A DNA stretch of 64,000 nt from NCBI RefSeq assembly GCF_002903165.1, contig NZ_PPSK01000002.1, positions 62,001 through 126,000 of the forward strand. Reading direction: 5' to 3'. The stretch comes from Halopseudomonas oceani (GTDB taxonomy: Bacteria; Pseudomonadota; Gammaproteobacteria; Pseudomonadales; Pseudomonadaceae). Of this stretch, positions 15,858 through 25,359 are shown piece after piece; position 1 is the stretch's first letter, and every line of letters starts with the position of its first letter. Under the pieces are notes generated by a model. It was not told where the DNA came from. It was given only the letters and a program-made list of their open reading frames with translations, and did not search any database. The translations under genes were made by a program, and so were the position numbers.

Positions 15858-16673
15858 ATGGAACACGCACTGCAACCCTACACCGCGCTGGTTCCGCGCA
15901 CCGACAAGCTGGTGGTACAAAAGGCCGGCCACACGGCGCTGGTCACCATCGATAACCCGCCAGCCAACACCTGGGACTCCGACACCCTGCACGGGCTGCC
16001 GGAGCTGCTCAACCACCTCAACGATGACCCGGATATCTATGCGCTGGTGCTCACCGGGCGTGGTGAGCGCTTCTTCTCGGCCGGTGCCGACCTGAAGATG
16101 TTTGCTGATGGCGACCCGGCACGGGCTCGGGAAATGGCCAGGCTGTTTGGCTTGGCGTTTGAGGCGTTGCGTGATTTTTCCGGGGTTACCATCGCGGCCA
16201 TCAACGGTTACGCCATGGGCGGTGGACTGGAGTGTGCACTGGCCTGTGACATCCGTATTGCCGAGCGCCAGGCCCAGCTGGCGTTGCCCGAGACGGGGGT
16301 AGGGCTGCTGCCCTGTGCGGGTGGGACGCAGGCACTCGCCTGGCTGGTTGGTGAGGGCTGGGCCAAGCGGATGATTCTCTGCGGTGAGCGGATCGACGGC
16401 GTGCGTGCCGAGCGTATTGGGCTGGTAGAGGAGTGTGTCGAGCAGGGACAGGCGCTAGGTGTGGCGTTGCGGCTTGCGGCGCAGGTTGCGCGGCAGAGCC
16501 CGGCGGCGGTGCATTTTTGCAAAGAGCTGATTCAGGGTGGCAGGGACCAGCCGATTAACACGCTGCTGGCGCGTGAGCGAGAGCGTTTTGTTGATCTGTT
16601 TGAACTGGAAGATACCGTGGAAGGCGTTAATGCCTTCCTTGAGAAGCGACCGCCGCAGTGGACGCGACGGTGA
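15858..16673 (+). CDS. Enoyl-CoA hydratase/isomerase (crotonase) family protein
   Basis: A 271-residue crotonase-fold protein. The oxyanion-hole motif appears in FFSAGADLK and again in NGYAMGGGLECALACD, and the catalytic glutamate of the second half is in ALPETGVGLLPCAGGT. This is the pattern of hydratases of fatty-acid or branched-chain amino-acid breakdown that act on 2-enoyl-CoA. The substrate cannot be fixed from sequence alone. The ATG at 15858 follows CTGGAGATTGTC, a weak ribosome-binding site, 26 bp after ung. It faces the HDOD gene on the other strand, 23 bp away. Confidence 0.85.
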   Translation: MEHALQPYTALVPRTDKLVVQKAGHTALVTIDNPPANTWDSDTLHGLPELLNHLNDDPDIYALVLTGRGERFFSAGADLKMFADGDPARAREMARLFGLAFEALRDFSGVTIAAINGYAMGGGLECALACDIRIAERQAQLALPETGVGLLPCAGGTQALAWLVGEGWAKRMILCGERIDGVRAERIGLVEECVEQGQALGVALRLAAQVARQSPAAVHFCKELIQGGRDQPINTLLARERERFVDLFELEDTVEGVNAFLEKRPPQWTRR

Positions 16674-16696
16674 CTCAGGCCTGACCCGCAGCTGAC

Positions 16697-17530
16697 TCAG
16701 GCGAGCAGCTGCATGGCGGCTTCCATTTCTGCCGACAGGTCTTCATCTTCCTGTTCTCCGGCGGGATCCAGGCCCAGCTTGGCGAAGGCGGGGATGGCGC
16801 TCCAGTCCATCTGGGTAAATGGGTGCTGGGTGCCGGCCAGTGACTGCAGTACCGCGACCTGGACGACGTCGGCATAGTCGACACTCGGTGAGTTGCGTTT
16901 GAAGTCCAGATGCTCTGACGGTACGTGGCGCAGTGGCTCCGGGAAGTCCCAGGCCTGCAGGATGCGGTCACCGAGCACAGGATGGATGCGCTCGATGACC
17001 AGATTCAGGCTGATCGAGTCGCGCAGCAGCTGCGAGTTGTCTTCTGCATAAGCCAGAATGGGCAGTACGCCGATCTGATGGACCAGGCCCGCCAGGGTGG
17101 CTTGGTCTGGTTTCAGCTTGGTGTAATGGCGACATAGGACATGGCTGATGCCCGCCACTTCGGTACTGCGAGTCCAGACTTCACGCATTTTGCGATCGAT
17201 AACATCGGAGGTCGCCTGGAACATCTGCGACATCGCCAGACCTGTGGCCAGGTTGGCGGTGTAGGTGATTCCCATCCGATTGACCGCCATAGACAGATCG
17301 GTGATCTCCTGCCGGCTGCGCAGCAGTGGGCTGTTCACCACCTTGATCAGGCGGGCACTAAGGGCCGCGTCGTTGCTGATTTCCTTGACCAGCAGAGGGA
17401 TGCTGACATCCGGATCTTCGGCGGCTTCACGCACGCGCAGGGCAACTTCCGGCAGTGTCGGCAGCACCAGCTGGTCTTTCTCAATGGCCTGGATCAATTC
17501 GTCCTGGACGCGCTGGGCAAGATCGGTCAT
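16697..17530 (-). CDS. HDOD domain protein
   Basis: A 277-residue single-domain HDOD protein. HDOD is a helical relative of HD phosphohydrolases that usually lacks the metal site and works in signalling. The start shows the usual LPTLPEVALRVREAAEDPD, then LSARLIKVVNSPLL and the degenerate HQIG (in LVHQIGVLPIL) in place of HDIG, so hydrolase activity is unlikely. It lies 20 bp downstream of ygfZ on the same strand and is probably cotranscribed with it. Family members in related bacteria affect motility, cell size or cyclic-di-GMP responses; which applies here is unknown. Confidence 0.88.
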   Translation of the reverse strand: MTDLAQRVQDELIQAIEKDQLVLPTLPEVALRVREAAEDPDVSIPLLVKEISNDAALSARLIKVVNSPLLRSRQEITDLSMAVNRMGITYTANLATGLAMSQMFQATSDVIDRKMREVWTRSTEVAGISHVLCRHYTKLKPDQATLAGLVHQIGVLPILAYAEDNSQLLRDSISLNLVIERIHPVLGDRILQAWDFPEPLRHVPSEHLDFKRNSPSVDYADVVQVAVLQSLAGTQHPFTQMDWSAIPAFAKLGLDPAGEQEDEDLSAEMEAAMQLLA

Positions 17531-17550
17531 CTCGTGTCCCTTAGTCTGTG

Positions 17551-18540
17551 TTATTCGGCTTCGGCGGTGGTCAGTTCGCGTTCATAGGGCAGATCGGCAA
17601 GGCTGATCAGTGGCCCGTCGCTGTCACCGGCGCTCAGTGTGGTCAATTGTGCCGCATCCTTCTGAAGAACAGCCAGCATTTCTACCGCCTTGCTGCCACG
17701 GGCGGCCATGACGACTTCGCCAACAGCCTTGCCGCTGTCGCGGTCGACGATTTCGGTGCCGGGAGGGGGCAAGGCCTCGCCAGCCATCAGCAGGCGATAC
17801 ATGCGGCGCTTCAATTTGCCCAGATACTGCATGCGCGCGACGATCTCCTGGCCGGTATAGCAGCCCTTGCGGAAACTGACGCCGCCCAGTTGCTGGAGGT
17901 TTAGCATTTGCGGAATAAAGCTTTCGCGTGTCGGCCCGGTGACTTGGCCGACGCCGCTTTGAATTTGCTGCAACAACCATTGGTTCAGGCTGACCGGGCT
18001 GGCGTATTGGCACAACTGATCGAGTAGCTGTCCGGCGCGTTCGGTTGGGACCCAAAGCGAACAGGCGCCGCCTGGCAGTCCAATGGCGAACAGGTTGTCT
18101 TTGTGCACCACTGCGCCATTGGTCGGGAGAGTGAGGCCGCAGTTTTGCAGGGCAGCGTCAGCCGCTTCGCCCCAGATGCCAAAGCCGATCCACTTCTCGC
18201 TCTGGTTGGTCAGTTGGCACTTGTAGAACACGGCGTATTTGGCCAAATCCGCCAGTTGGGATTCAATCAGCTCGTGAGCGAGGCTCAGCATTACGCCCTG
18301 ATCGCTGCGCCAAAGGCGAAAGCTGGACTGCATACGCCCCTTGGGGTTGCAGCGGGCGCCCAGCGAGCTGCTATCAGTGCTGACGGTTTTAAGGTCGCAG
18401 GTGATCTGGCCCTGCAGGAACTTGTCGGTGTCGGCGCCGTCAACGGCAATGATGCCTTCGTGGCTCAGCCAGCTGACGCAGGTGGCGCAGTCTGCCCGGT
18501 CGTCAGTGAAGCGATCGGCTAGGTCGGGTAGTTGAGTCAT
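17551..18540 (-). CDS. ygfZ: Folate-binding protein YgfZ (Fe-S cluster maintenance)
   Basis: A 329-residue member of the GcvT-like folate-binding family. YgfZ uses tetrahydrofolate to help repair or assemble certain iron-sulfur enzymes, such as MiaB. The diagnostic motif [20 protein letters not shown] is present with its conserved cysteine. It is divergent from sdhE across 124 bp, and the pair ygfZ/sdhE(ygfY)-ygfX is a long-conserved neighbourhood. The HDOD gene follows on the same strand. Confidence 0.94.
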   Translation of the reverse strand: MTQLPDLADRFTDDRADCATCVSWLSHEGIIAVDGADTDKFLQGQITCDLKTVSTDSSSLGARCNPKGRMQSSFRLWRSDQGVMLSLAHELIESQLADLAKYAVFYKCQLTNQSEKWIGFGIWGEAADAALQNCGLTLPTNGAVVHKDNLFAIGLPGGACSLWVPTERAGQLLDQLCQYASPVSLNQWLLQQIQSGVGQVTGPTRESFIPQMLNLQQLGGVSFRKGCYTGQEIVARMQYLGKLKRRMYRLLMAGEALPPPGTEIVDRDSGKAVGEVVMAARGSKAVEMLAVLQKDAAQLTTLSAGDSDGPLISLADLPYERELTTAEAE

Positions 18541-18594
18541 ACCTGTCGTTGTTCCATTGGTTCAGGTGGTACATCATAGGGGCAGGGCAGGTGC

Positions 18595-18621
18595 TTGTCA
18601 GGCTCTGCTTGCCGTTATAAT
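18595..18621 (+). promoter_or_regulatory. Candidate promoter for sdhE-ygfX
   Basis: A perfect -10 hexamer TATAAT at 18616-18621 lies 43 bp before the sdhE ATG. The best -35 is TTGTCA at 18595-18600, only 15 bp upstream, shorter than the ideal 17. The -10 is convincing and the -35 is not. Confidence 0.5.
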
Positions 18622-18664
18622 GCGGCTTTTACCAAGCAGTTCAATCCTCACTGTGGAGTTGCCG

Positions 18665-18919
18665 ATGTCGGCCGATATAGAAATGAAGCGTTTGTTCTGG
18701 CACAGCCGCCGCGGCATGCTGGAGCTGGATGTATTGCTGGTGCCCTTCCTGCAGGAAGTGTACCCGACGCTGGAGGCGGACGATCAGCAGCGCTATCAGA
18801 AGCTGCTGGAGTGTGAGGATCAGGATATGTTTGGCTGGTTCATGCAGCGTGGCAAGCCGGAGGATCCGGATCTGCGACGCATTGTGGAGATGATTCTGGA
18901 TCGTGTACAGCCCGACTGA
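18665..18919 (+). CDS. sdhE: Succinate dehydrogenase assembly factor SdhE
   Basis: An 84-residue protein of the SdhE/YgfY family, which helps attach FAD covalently to the flavoprotein subunits SdhA and FrdA. The key motif RRGMLELD (RGxxE) is present near residue 15, and the typical helical end [11 protein letters not shown] follows. ATG 18665 follows TGTGGAGTTGCCG, with GGAG as ribosome-binding site. Its end overlaps the start of the next gene by 17 bp, so the two are coupled. Confidence 0.93.
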   Translation: MSADIEMKRLFWHSRRGMLELDVLLVPFLQEVYPTLEADDQQRYQKLLECEDQDMFGWFMQRGKPEDPDLRRIVEMILDRVQPD

Positions 18920-19355
18920 ATTTCTGCTGTTGCGCCGCCAGCCTTCGCGCTGGCTGGCATTGGCGTTGGCGCTGATGGGGCTGCTGGCCTGTATCGGCGT
19001 GGTGCACAGTGCCTTGAGTCTTTGGCCGAGCCTGCTATGTGTGCTGTTGGTGGCGGTTTACTGCAGCTGGATCTGGCCGCGGCAGGTCAGCCTGAGTCAT
19101 CCGCACTCGGTCACCGGTTTACGTTTTGATAGCGACGGTTGGCATATCTTGCGCCGTGACGGCTCCGAAGCGGCGGCGCGGCTGCTGGCTGATACCTATG
19201 TCAGCGCAATGCTGACGGTGGTGCGCCTGCGTGAGCCAGGTCGCTGGTGCCCGGTGTCAGTGGTGCTGCCTGCAGACGCTGCCTCCGAGGAGAGCCTGCG
19301 GCGGCTGCGACTGCGGCTGCGGTTCAGTCGCCAGCGCTGGGCGGCTGCAGAATAG
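18903..19355 (+). CDS. YgfX/CptA-like membrane protein
   Basis: A 150-residue protein starting at GTG 18903, inside the end of sdhE. Two membrane segments (about residues 17-35 and 39-57) form an N-terminal hairpin and the rest is soluble. This topology and the place directly after sdhE match YgfX, which in E. coli was proposed as the toxin of a membrane toxin-antitoxin pair affecting FtsZ and MreB; a housekeeping role is also possible. The sequence itself diverges strongly. Its last 32 bp overlap the end of nadB on the opposite strand. Confidence 0.7.
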   Translation: MYSPTEFLLLRRQPSRWLALALALMGLLACIGVVHSALSLWPSLLCVLLVAVYCSWIWPRQVSLSHPHSVTGLRFDSDGWHILRRDGSEAAARLLADTYVSAMLTVVRLREPGRWCPVSVVLPADAASEESLRRLRLRLRFSRQRWAAAE

Positions 19356-20937
19356 TATCCAGCGCTTCGTCCAGCTGTGCCGGAAAGTCCAGGGTGTAGT
19401 GCAACCCTCGGCTTTCATGGCGCAGCATGGCCGAGCGGATGATCAGGTCTGCGACCAGGGCGAGGTTTCGCAGCTCCAGCAGATCACGGCTGACCCGGTA
19501 GTTGCTGTAAAACTCGTGAATTTCCCCGCGCAGCATGTCGACCCGGTGTTTGGCCCGTTGCAGTCGTTTTGAGGTGCGTACGATCCCCACGTAGTCCCAC
19601 ATGAAGCGGCGCAGCTCATCCCAGTTGTGCGAGATGATCACATCTTCATCCGAGTCGGTAACCTGGCTCTCGTCCCAGTTGGGCAGATTCTCCGGCATCT
19701 TGGTATTGGCCAGCTTGTCGAGGATGGCACTGCTGGCCGCACGACCGTAGACGATGCACTCCAGCAGTGAGTTGCTGGCCATACGGTTTGCGCCATGCAG
19801 GCCGGTAAAGCTGGTTTCGCCAATCGCATAAAGCTGTTCAACGTCGGTGCGTCCGCTGCTGTCTACCATCACGCCGCCGCAGGTGTAGTGTGCTGCGGGC
19901 ACCACCGGAATTGGCTCCTTGGTGATGTCGATGCCGAATGCCAGGCAGCGCTCATGCACGGTCGGGAAGTGACTGCGGATGAAGTCGGCCGGTTTGTGGG
20001 TGATGTCCAGATAGACGCAGTCCAGGCCCAGGCGTTTCATCTCGTGGTCAATTGCACGGGCGACGATATCCCGTGGCGCCAGTTCGGCTCGCTCATCGAA
20101 ACGCGGCATGAAGCGTTCGCCATTGGGCAGGCGCAGCAACGCGCCTTCGCCTCGCAACGCTTCGGTCACCAGAAAACTCTTGGCTTTCGGGTGATACAGG
20201 CAGGTAGGGTGGAACTGATTGAACTCCATGTTGGCAACTCGGCAGCCGGCGCGCCAGGCCATGGCAATACCGTCGCCGGAGGCGCTATCGGGGTTGCTGG
20301 TGTAGAGGTAGACCTTGCTCGCTCCGCCGGTCGCTAGCACGGTAAAGCGCGCAGCAACGGTTTCGACGTGGCCCGTCGAGCGGTTCAGGATATAGGCGCC
20401 GAGGCATTGATTGCCGTCGCGGCCGAGCTTCTGGGTGGTGATCAGGTCAACCGCAACCCGGTTGTCCAGCAGCTCGATATTGGCGTGCTCTTCGGCGCGT
20501 TGCAGCAAGGTATTGAAGATCGCGGCGCCAGTAGCGTCAGCGGCGTGAATGATGCGGCGATGGCTGTGCCCACCCTCGCGGGTCAGGTGGAAGTCGTCGC
20601 TCTCGCTACCGTCTTCTCTGCGCTCGCGGGTAAAAGGTACTCCCTGCTCGATGAGCCAGCCGATGGCATCGCGGCTGTCGCCGACAATTTGCCGCACGGC
20701 ATCTTCGTGGCACAGACCGCCGCCTGCGATCAGCGTGTCCTGTACGTGAGCATCAACGGTGTCGGTGTCGTCGAGCACGGCTGCAACGCCGCCTTGAGCC
20801 CAGAATGTGGAGCCCTCGGACAGCTGGCCCTTGCTCAGAACTGCGACCCGCAGGTCGCTTGCCAGGTGCAGCGCCAGCGTCAGACCGGCGGCGCCGCTGC
20901 CGATGACCAATACATCGTATTGCCGTTGTTGAGTCAT
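19324..20937 (-). CDS. nadB: L-aspartate oxidase
   Basis: A 537-residue flavoprotein that oxidises L-aspartate to iminoaspartate, the first step of NAD synthesis. The FAD-binding [14 protein letters not shown] lies at the N terminus. The succinate dehydrogenase-like active region has [23 protein letters not shown] and AAHYTCGGV. It is divergent from algU, a placement I recall from P. aeruginosa too, and its 3' end overlaps ygfX by 32 bp, a tail-to-tail arrangement. Length is normal. Confidence 0.96.
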   Translation of the reverse strand: MTQQRQYDVLVIGSGAAGLTLALHLASDLRVAVLSKGQLSEGSTFWAQGGVAAVLDDTDTVDAHVQDTLIAGGGLCHEDAVRQIVGDSRDAIGWLIEQGVPFTRERREDGSESDDFHLTREGGHSHRRIIHAADATGAAIFNTLLQRAEEHANIELLDNRVAVDLITTQKLGRDGNQCLGAYILNRSTGHVETVAARFTVLATGGASKVYLYTSNPDSASGDGIAMAWRAGCRVANMEFNQFHPTCLYHPKAKSFLVTEALRGEGALLRLPNGERFMPRFDERAELAPRDIVARAIDHEMKRLGLDCVYLDITHKPADFIRSHFPTVHERCLAFGIDITKEPIPVVPAAHYTCGGVMVDSSGRTDVEQLYAIGETSFTGLHGANRMASNSLLECIVYGRAASSAILDKLANTKMPENLPNWDESQVTDSDEDVIISHNWDELRRFMWDYVGIVRTSKRLQRAKHRVDMLRGEIHEFYSNYRVSRDLLELRNLALVADLIIRSAMLRHESRGLHYTLDFPAQLDEALDTILQPPSAGD

Positions 20938-21073
20938 TGCGTTTATTGCACTCAGTGCTTGCGAGGCGTCCTAGTATATAGAAGCTGAGTGCCTCACAAT
21001 ACTGCCACCCATGGGGGAGTGCTTCGGGCATCACTGCGGTTGATAAAAGTGATGGCCTATTGCATTCAAAGGG

Positions 21074-21102
21074 GAACTTTTTTTCATCGGTCGTGCTCCT
21101 AA
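21074..21102 (+). promoter_or_regulatory. Possible upstream AlgU-dependent promoter of algU
   Basis: GAACTT at 21074-21079 matches the sigma-E/AlgU -35 exactly. After 17 bp comes TCCTAA, only a partial match to the usual -10 (TCTGA or TCNAA). It lies about 90 bp before the algU start and upstream of the better element at 21124. Confidence 0.4.
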
Positions 21103-21123
21103 TCCTGTACCTGAGTGAGGGGA

Positions 21124-21150
21124 GAACTTTTGGTTACATCTTGTGTCTAC
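21124..21150 (+). promoter_or_regulatory. AlgU-dependent (auto-activated) promoter of algU
   Basis: GAACTT at 21124-21129, a 16-bp spacer and TCTAC at 21146-21150 fit the extracytoplasmic sigma-E/AlgU consensus (GAACTT-N16/17-TCTGA). It ends 41 bp before the algU ATG. Positive autoregulation of algU is established in pseudomonads and this site is the obvious candidate. Confidence 0.7.
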
Positions 21151-21191
21151 GATAACAACGCCGGTCACGGACTTCGAAGAGTGGTTCAGCG

Positions 21192-21767
21192 ATGACCGGG
21201 CAGAGTGATCAGCAGCTGGTTGAACGAGTGCAGAAGGGCGATAAGCGCGCCTTTGATCTGCTGGTGCTCAAGTACCAGCACAAGATTCTCGCGCTGGTGA
21301 CTCGTTTCGTGCACGACAGTCACGAAGCGCAGGATGTCGCTCAGGAAGCTTTTATCAAGGCGTACCGGGCGCTCGGGAATTTTCGCGGAGACAGTGCGTT
21401 TTATACCTGGCTCTATCGTATTGCGATCAATACGGCGAAGAATTACTTGGTGGCGCGCAATCGCCGCCCACCGGACAGCGATATTGCTGCAGACGAAGCG
21501 GAGTATTACGACGGCGACAGTATTCTCAAGGACATTCACTCGCCCGAGCGCGATATGTTGCGCGATGAAATCGAGCAAGTAGTGAACCGAACCTTGCAAC
21601 AGTTGCCTGATGATTTAAGGACGGCTTTGACCCTTCGTGAATTTGAAGGGTTGAGCTACGAAGATATTGCGAACGTGATGGACTGCCCGGTCGGTACAGT
21701 TCGGTCCCGGATTTTCCGGGCGCGGGAAGCAATCGACAAAGCCTTGAAACCGTTGCTTGAGGCATAG
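21192..21767 (+). CDS. algU: Extracytoplasmic-stress sigma factor AlgU (RpoE, sigma-22)
   Basis: A 191-residue ECF sigma factor that directs RNA polymerase to envelope-stress and alginate genes. Region 2 (about residues 25-95) has DVAQEAFIKAYRALGNFRGDSAFYTWLYRI, given here as a span at about residues 50-78. Region 4 (about 130-185) has LPDDLRTALTLREFEGLSYE and the helix-turn-helix VMDCPVGTVRSRIFRARE. It heads the algU-mucA-mucB-mucC-mucD operon and is held inactive by MucA. Two GAACTT elements upstream suggest autoregulation. Confidence 0.97.
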   Translation: MTGQSDQQLVERVQKGDKRAFDLLVLKYQHKILALVTRFVHDSHEAQDVAQEAFIKAYRALGNFRGDSAFYTWLYRIAINTAKNYLVARNRRPPDSDIAADEAEYYDGDSILKDIHSPERDMLRDEIEQVVNRTLQQLPDDLRTALTLREFEGLSYEDIANVMDCPVGTVRSRIFRAREAIDKALKPLLEA

Positions 21768-21825
21768 GTTTTCAAGGTGGGGTGCAACGCAGTGAGCCCA
21801 ATGGGCCAACAGCAGAGGTAAAGCA

Positions 21826-22449
21826 ATGAGAAACGAAGTCTTGCAGGAGTCTCTTTCCGCGCTCATGGACAACGAGGCTGACGAACTGGAAGTGCGCCGT
21901 GTTCTCCAGGCCACCGAGCAGAATCCGGAGCTGCGTAGTACCTGGTCGCGCTATCAGCTGGCACGTTCGGTAATGCACAAGGAGCCGTGGCAGGGTTCGA
22001 TCGACCTGTCGGCAGGTATTGCAGCCGCCTTGCACGACGAGCCAGCCGTGCAGATGGCACCTGCAGCGTCGGCGACCAAGACGGGTTCGGCCATTTGGCG
22101 CAACGTCAGTCGGGTGGCGGTCGCCGCATCGGTCACCCTGGCGGTGCTGGTTGGTGTACGTATGGTCAATCAGGGCGAGGCGCCCAATGGCGCTCAGATG
22201 ACTGCTGCGACCATGCCGGCACCCTCCATGCTGCAGGCTAATCCGACGGCGCGTTCGGGCGCTGTTCTGGCGGGCTATTCGCAGACCGGTAATGCGGGCG
22301 CAGAGCCACTTGCCCCTGCTCAGGCACCTTCGGCCTGGCATGAGCAACGCATTGGTCGTTATTTGCGCGAGCACGCCGAAGCCAGCGCGCAGGCAGCCAG
22401 TCCGCAGCTGATTCCCTATGCCCGAGCTGCCAGCATGGAAGGCCGCTAG
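21826..22449 (+). CDS. mucA: Anti-sigma factor MucA
   Basis: A 207-residue inner-membrane anti-sigma factor. The cytoplasmic RseA-N domain (residues 1-80, opening with ESLSALMDNEADELEVRR) binds AlgU. One membrane segment lies at about 96-114 (VAVAASVTLAVLVGVRMV), and the periplasmic tail of about 90 residues is where MucB binds and where regulated proteolysis by AlgW-type and MucP-type proteases starts. The frame is intact with no truncation of the kind that causes mucoidy. It is slightly longer than the 194 residues I recall for P. aeruginosa. The stop TAG shares its last base with the mucB GTG. Confidence 0.95.
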   Translation: MRNEVLQESLSALMDNEADELEVRRVLQATEQNPELRSTWSRYQLARSVMHKEPWQGSIDLSAGIAAALHDEPAVQMAPAASATKTGSAIWRNVSRVAVAASVTLAVLVGVRMVNQGEAPNGAQMTAATMPAPSMLQANPTARSGAVLAGYSQTGNAGAEPLAPAQAPSAWHEQRIGRYLREHAEASAQAASPQLIPYARAASMEGR

Positions 22450-23405
22450 TGGTCGGGTGTCGACGTACGCTGAGCTGCTGTTCCCTGGCAGCTCTGCTGA
22501 TCTCGCCACTGACCCAGGCCCGCGATGCCAGCCAGTGGTTGCAAGGGATGGTTGATGCAGTAGGGCAGCAAAGTTACTCAGGCGCATTTGTTTACGAGCG
22601 CTCTGGCAGTTTCAGTACCCATCATATTTGGCATCGTGCTGATGACGACGGTATCACCGAGCGACTGCTGCGCGCCGATGGCGAGCCCCAGGAGTGGGTT
22701 CGCCGGGATGGACAGGTGCAATGCGCCAGCTCCTTCGCGGCGGTTTCCGGTTGGCACGGCGATGCGCCGGCCACTCTGAATCCGGGGCGGCTCGAGCGCT
22801 GGTATGCCCTTGATGTGCTCGGCAAGACGCGGGTTGCCAACCGTCCGGTGACCGTGGTCGCCATGAAGCCGCGCGATTCCTTTCGTTACGCCTACGAACT
22901 CTACCTTGATGATCAGACCGGCATGTTGCTCAAGTCTTTGCTGATCAACGAGCGTAATGTCCTGCTCGAGCGCTTCCAGTTTACGGATGTGCATTTTGGC
23001 GAGTTGGACGATGATCAGCTGGAAGCGGGGCCTGGGTGCCTTGCTGTGGCCGAGCCGCAGCCCGAAAAGCTGGTTGATACCTCGGGCTGGGAGCCGGGCT
23101 GGTTGCCGCCGGGTTTTACCGCCGGAGCGCCGATTGTCCGTGCTCTCGCCAGTAATGAGTCGCCGGTCATGAGCCAGGCTTACAGTGACGGGCTTGCCCG
23201 GTTCACCCTGTTCGTCGAGCCGCTCGGGGAAGGAGCGTTGGCCGAGGATCTGCTGGCGCAGCTGGGGCCAACGGTAGCGGTCAGCCGCCGCCTGCAGATT
23301 GATGGTACGGGCTATTTGGCAACTATCGTTGGTGAGATTCCCCCGGCAACGGCCGAGCGTATAGCCGCCTCCTTTCCTCATTCTGCAGGGGAGATCGCGC
23401 AGTGA
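22449..23405 (+). CDS. mucB: Periplasmic sigma-E regulator MucB (RseB)
   Basis: A 318-residue protein starting at GTG 22449, which overlaps the last base of the mucA stop. An N-terminal signal peptide (CCSLAALLISPLTQA) is followed by the mature start RDASQWLQGM. The large N-terminal lipid-sensing domain contains YSGAFVYERSG and the MucB/RseB C-terminal domain lies at about 215-315. MucB binds the periplasmic tail of MucA and shields it from cleavage until misplaced lipopolysaccharide or lipid displaces it. Its end overlaps mucC by 4 bp. Confidence 0.95.
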   Translation: MVGCRRTLSCCSLAALLISPLTQARDASQWLQGMVDAVGQQSYSGAFVYERSGSFSTHHIWHRADDDGITERLLRADGEPQEWVRRDGQVQCASSFAAVSGWHGDAPATLNPGRLERWYALDVLGKTRVANRPVTVVAMKPRDSFRYAYELYLDDQTGMLLKSLLINERNVLLERFQFTDVHFGELDDDQLEAGPGCLAVAEPQPEKLVDTSGWEPGWLPPGFTAGAPIVRALASNESPVMSQAYSDGLARFTLFVEPLGEGALAEDLLAQLGPTVAVSRRLQIDGTGYLATIVGEIPPATAERIAASFPHSAGEIAQ

Positions 23406-23875
23406 TTGAAGAGCGCGGGCGGGTCTTGAGTGTTGAGGCAGGCGCTGTGTGGGTGGAAACCGTGCGCACCAGCACCTGTGGCTCTTGTGCAGCCAAGGCA
23501 GGTTGCGGTCAGGCATTGCTCTCCAGGGTAGGTTCTGGTGCCAAGCGCGGCTTTATTCGTGCGCTGACTGATCGGCAATGGCAGATTGGTGATGAGGTGT
23601 TTATCGGTATTCCCGAAGACGCCGTCGTACGTGGCGCCCTTTGGGTGTACATGGTTCCGTTGCTCGGACTGTTTGCCAGTGCTCTGCTGGCGCAGGCTGC
23701 GGGCGTGGCGGAGCCCGGCATGATCGGCGCAGCCCTACTGGGCCTGGCTGCCGGTTTTGCAGTGGTGCGTTGGCATGGCCAGCGAGCGCAGCGTGATCCG
23801 CAAATGATGCCGCAGGTGTTGCGCTCTGCCGGGCAGGTGATGCCCTTCGCTCCGGAGGGGCGGCTGAACGGTTGA
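23402..23875 (+). CDS. mucC: RseC/MucC family membrane protein
   Basis: A 157-residue protein from GTG 23402, overlapping the mucB stop (GTGA). The RseC family pattern is visible: an N-terminal soluble part with a cysteine cluster (TCGSCAAKAGCG), then two membrane segments at about 76-95 and 100-118. RseC modulates the sigma-E response and has also been linked to SoxR reduction in E. coli. The order algU-mucA-mucB-mucC is as in other pseudomonads. Confidence 0.93.
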   Translation: MIEERGRVLSVEAGAVWVETVRTSTCGSCAAKAGCGQALLSRVGSGAKRGFIRALTDRQWQIGDEVFIGIPEDAVVRGALWVYMVPLLGLFASALLAQAAGVAEPGMIGAALLGLAAGFAVVRWHGQRAQRDPQMMPQVLRSAGQVMPFAPEGRLNG

Positions 23876-23923
23876 TGCCTTTGCAGGATTGTCCTTGAGT
23901 ACAAGTGAGGAGTAATCAGACTT

Positions 23924-25348
23924 ATGCTGTCTGTTCGACGTTGGGCCCTTGCGGCGACAAGTGTGCTGGTTCTAGGGTGGCAATCGCTGGTGGTTGCAGC
24001 GGACTTGCCGGACTTTACTGAGCTGGTGGAAGAGGCATCGCCGGCTATCGTTAATATCAGTACCCGTCAGAAAGTTTCCAGCCAGCCGATGGCTGGTGTT
24101 CAGGGCATGCCTGATCTGGAAGGTATGCCACCGATGTTCCGTGAGTTTTTTGAACGTAGCTTCCCTCAGGCGCCATCGCCGCGCGAGCGCGAAGCGCCGC
24201 AGTCGCTGGGTTCGGGCTTCATCATTTCCCATGATGGTTATGTGCTGACCAACAATCATGTTGTTGCGGATGCGGACGAGATTTTTGTGCGCCTGTCTGA
24301 TCGCCGTGAAATGCAGGCTGAGTTGGTCGGTGCGGACCCGCGCTCTGATCTGGCGCTGCTGAAGATTGATGCCGGTGATGATCTTCCGGTGGTCAAGATC
24401 GGCAAGTCGGCCGACCTGAAGCCCGGTGAGTGGGTGCTGGCCATCGGTTCGCCATTTGGCTTCGATTACTCGGTGACTGCGGGTATTGTCAGCGCCAAGG
24501 GGCGTAGCCTGCCTAATGAAAACTACGTGCCCTTTATTCAGACTGACGTAGCGATCAACCCGGGCAACTCCGGTGGCCCGCTGTTCAACCTGGATGGCGA
24601 GGTTGTGGGGATTAACTCTCAGATCTTCACTCGTTCCGGCGGTTTCATGGGGCTGTCCTTTGCCATTCCGATTGATGTAGCGATGGATGTGGTGCAGCAG
24701 ATCAAGGACAACGGTAGCGTGCAGCGCGGCTGGCTCGGTGTTGTGATTCAGGAAGTAAACAAGGATCTGGCCGAGTCCTTTGATCTGCCCAAGCCGGCTG
24801 GTGCGCTGGTTGCCCAAATCATGCCTGGCGGTCCTGCGGACAAGGGTGGGCTGAAAGTTGGTGACGTCATTCTCGAATTCAATGGCCATGAGGTGGTTCG
24901 CTCTTCCGACCTGCCGCATGCTGTCGGTCGAGTGCGTCCCGGTGCCGAAGCAACTCTGGTGGTGATGCGTGACAAGCAGCGCAAGACCCTGACCATGGAA
25001 ATTGGCACGTTGCCGGATGATGATGCGGTCGCTGCAGCAGGTGGCAACGATCAGGCGCCGAGCACGTCATCCAACCGTCTTGGTGTCACTGTCGCCGAGT
25101 TGAGTGATGACCAGAAGAAAAATCTGGATATTCACTCCGGTGTCGTGGTGCGTGAGGTTAGTCGTGGCCCGGGGGCCATGGTGGGGCTGCGCCCCGGTGA
25201 CATCATCACCAACCTCGACAACCGTTCGGTCGATTCGGTAGAGACCTTTACCCAGATCGCCAGTGATCTCCCGGACAATCGCTCCATCTCCATGCGGGTG
25301 ATTCGTCAGGGGCGCGCCAGCTATATCACCTTCCGTCTGGCGCAGTAA
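23924..25348 (+). CDS. mucD: Periplasmic serine protease/chaperone MucD (DegP/HtrA family)
   Basis: A 474-residue HtrA protein with an N-terminal signal peptide ending near VVAADLPDF. The trypsin-like triad is intact: His in LTNNHVVADADE, Asp in RSDLALLKID and Ser in PGNSGGPLF. Two PDZ domains follow (about 265-355 and 380-470). It degrades misfolded envelope proteins and so lowers AlgU activation. ATG 23924 follows GTGAGGAGTAATCAGACTT, with GAGGAG. It is the last gene of the operon, and a strong hairpin follows 12 bp after the stop. Confidence 0.96.
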   Translation: MLSVRRWALAATSVLVLGWQSLVVAADLPDFTELVEEASPAIVNISTRQKVSSQPMAGVQGMPDLEGMPPMFREFFERSFPQAPSPREREAPQSLGSGFIISHDGYVLTNNHVVADADEIFVRLSDRREMQAELVGADPRSDLALLKIDAGDDLPVVKIGKSADLKPGEWVLAIGSPFGFDYSVTAGIVSAKGRSLPNENYVPFIQTDVAINPGNSGGPLFNLDGEVVGINSQIFTRSGGFMGLSFAIPIDVAMDVVQQIKDNGSVQRGWLGVVIQEVNKDLAESFDLPKPAGALVAQIMPGGPADKGGLKVGDVILEFNGHEVVRSSDLPHAVGRVRPGAEATLVVMRDKQRKTLTMEIGTLPDDDAVAAAGGNDQAPSTSSNRLGVTVAELSDDQKKNLDIHSGVVVREVSRGPGAMVGLRPGDIITNLDNRSVDSVETFTQIASDLPDNRSISMRVIRQGRASYITFRLAQ

Positions 25349-25359
25349 GGCCAGCGGTT

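Noticed and set aside
18665-19355. sdhE-ygfX as a proven toxin-antitoxin pair
   Set aside because: Only position and topology match the E. coli YgfYX proposal. SdhE has a firm role in flavin attachment, so a toxin-antitoxin call is not supported here.
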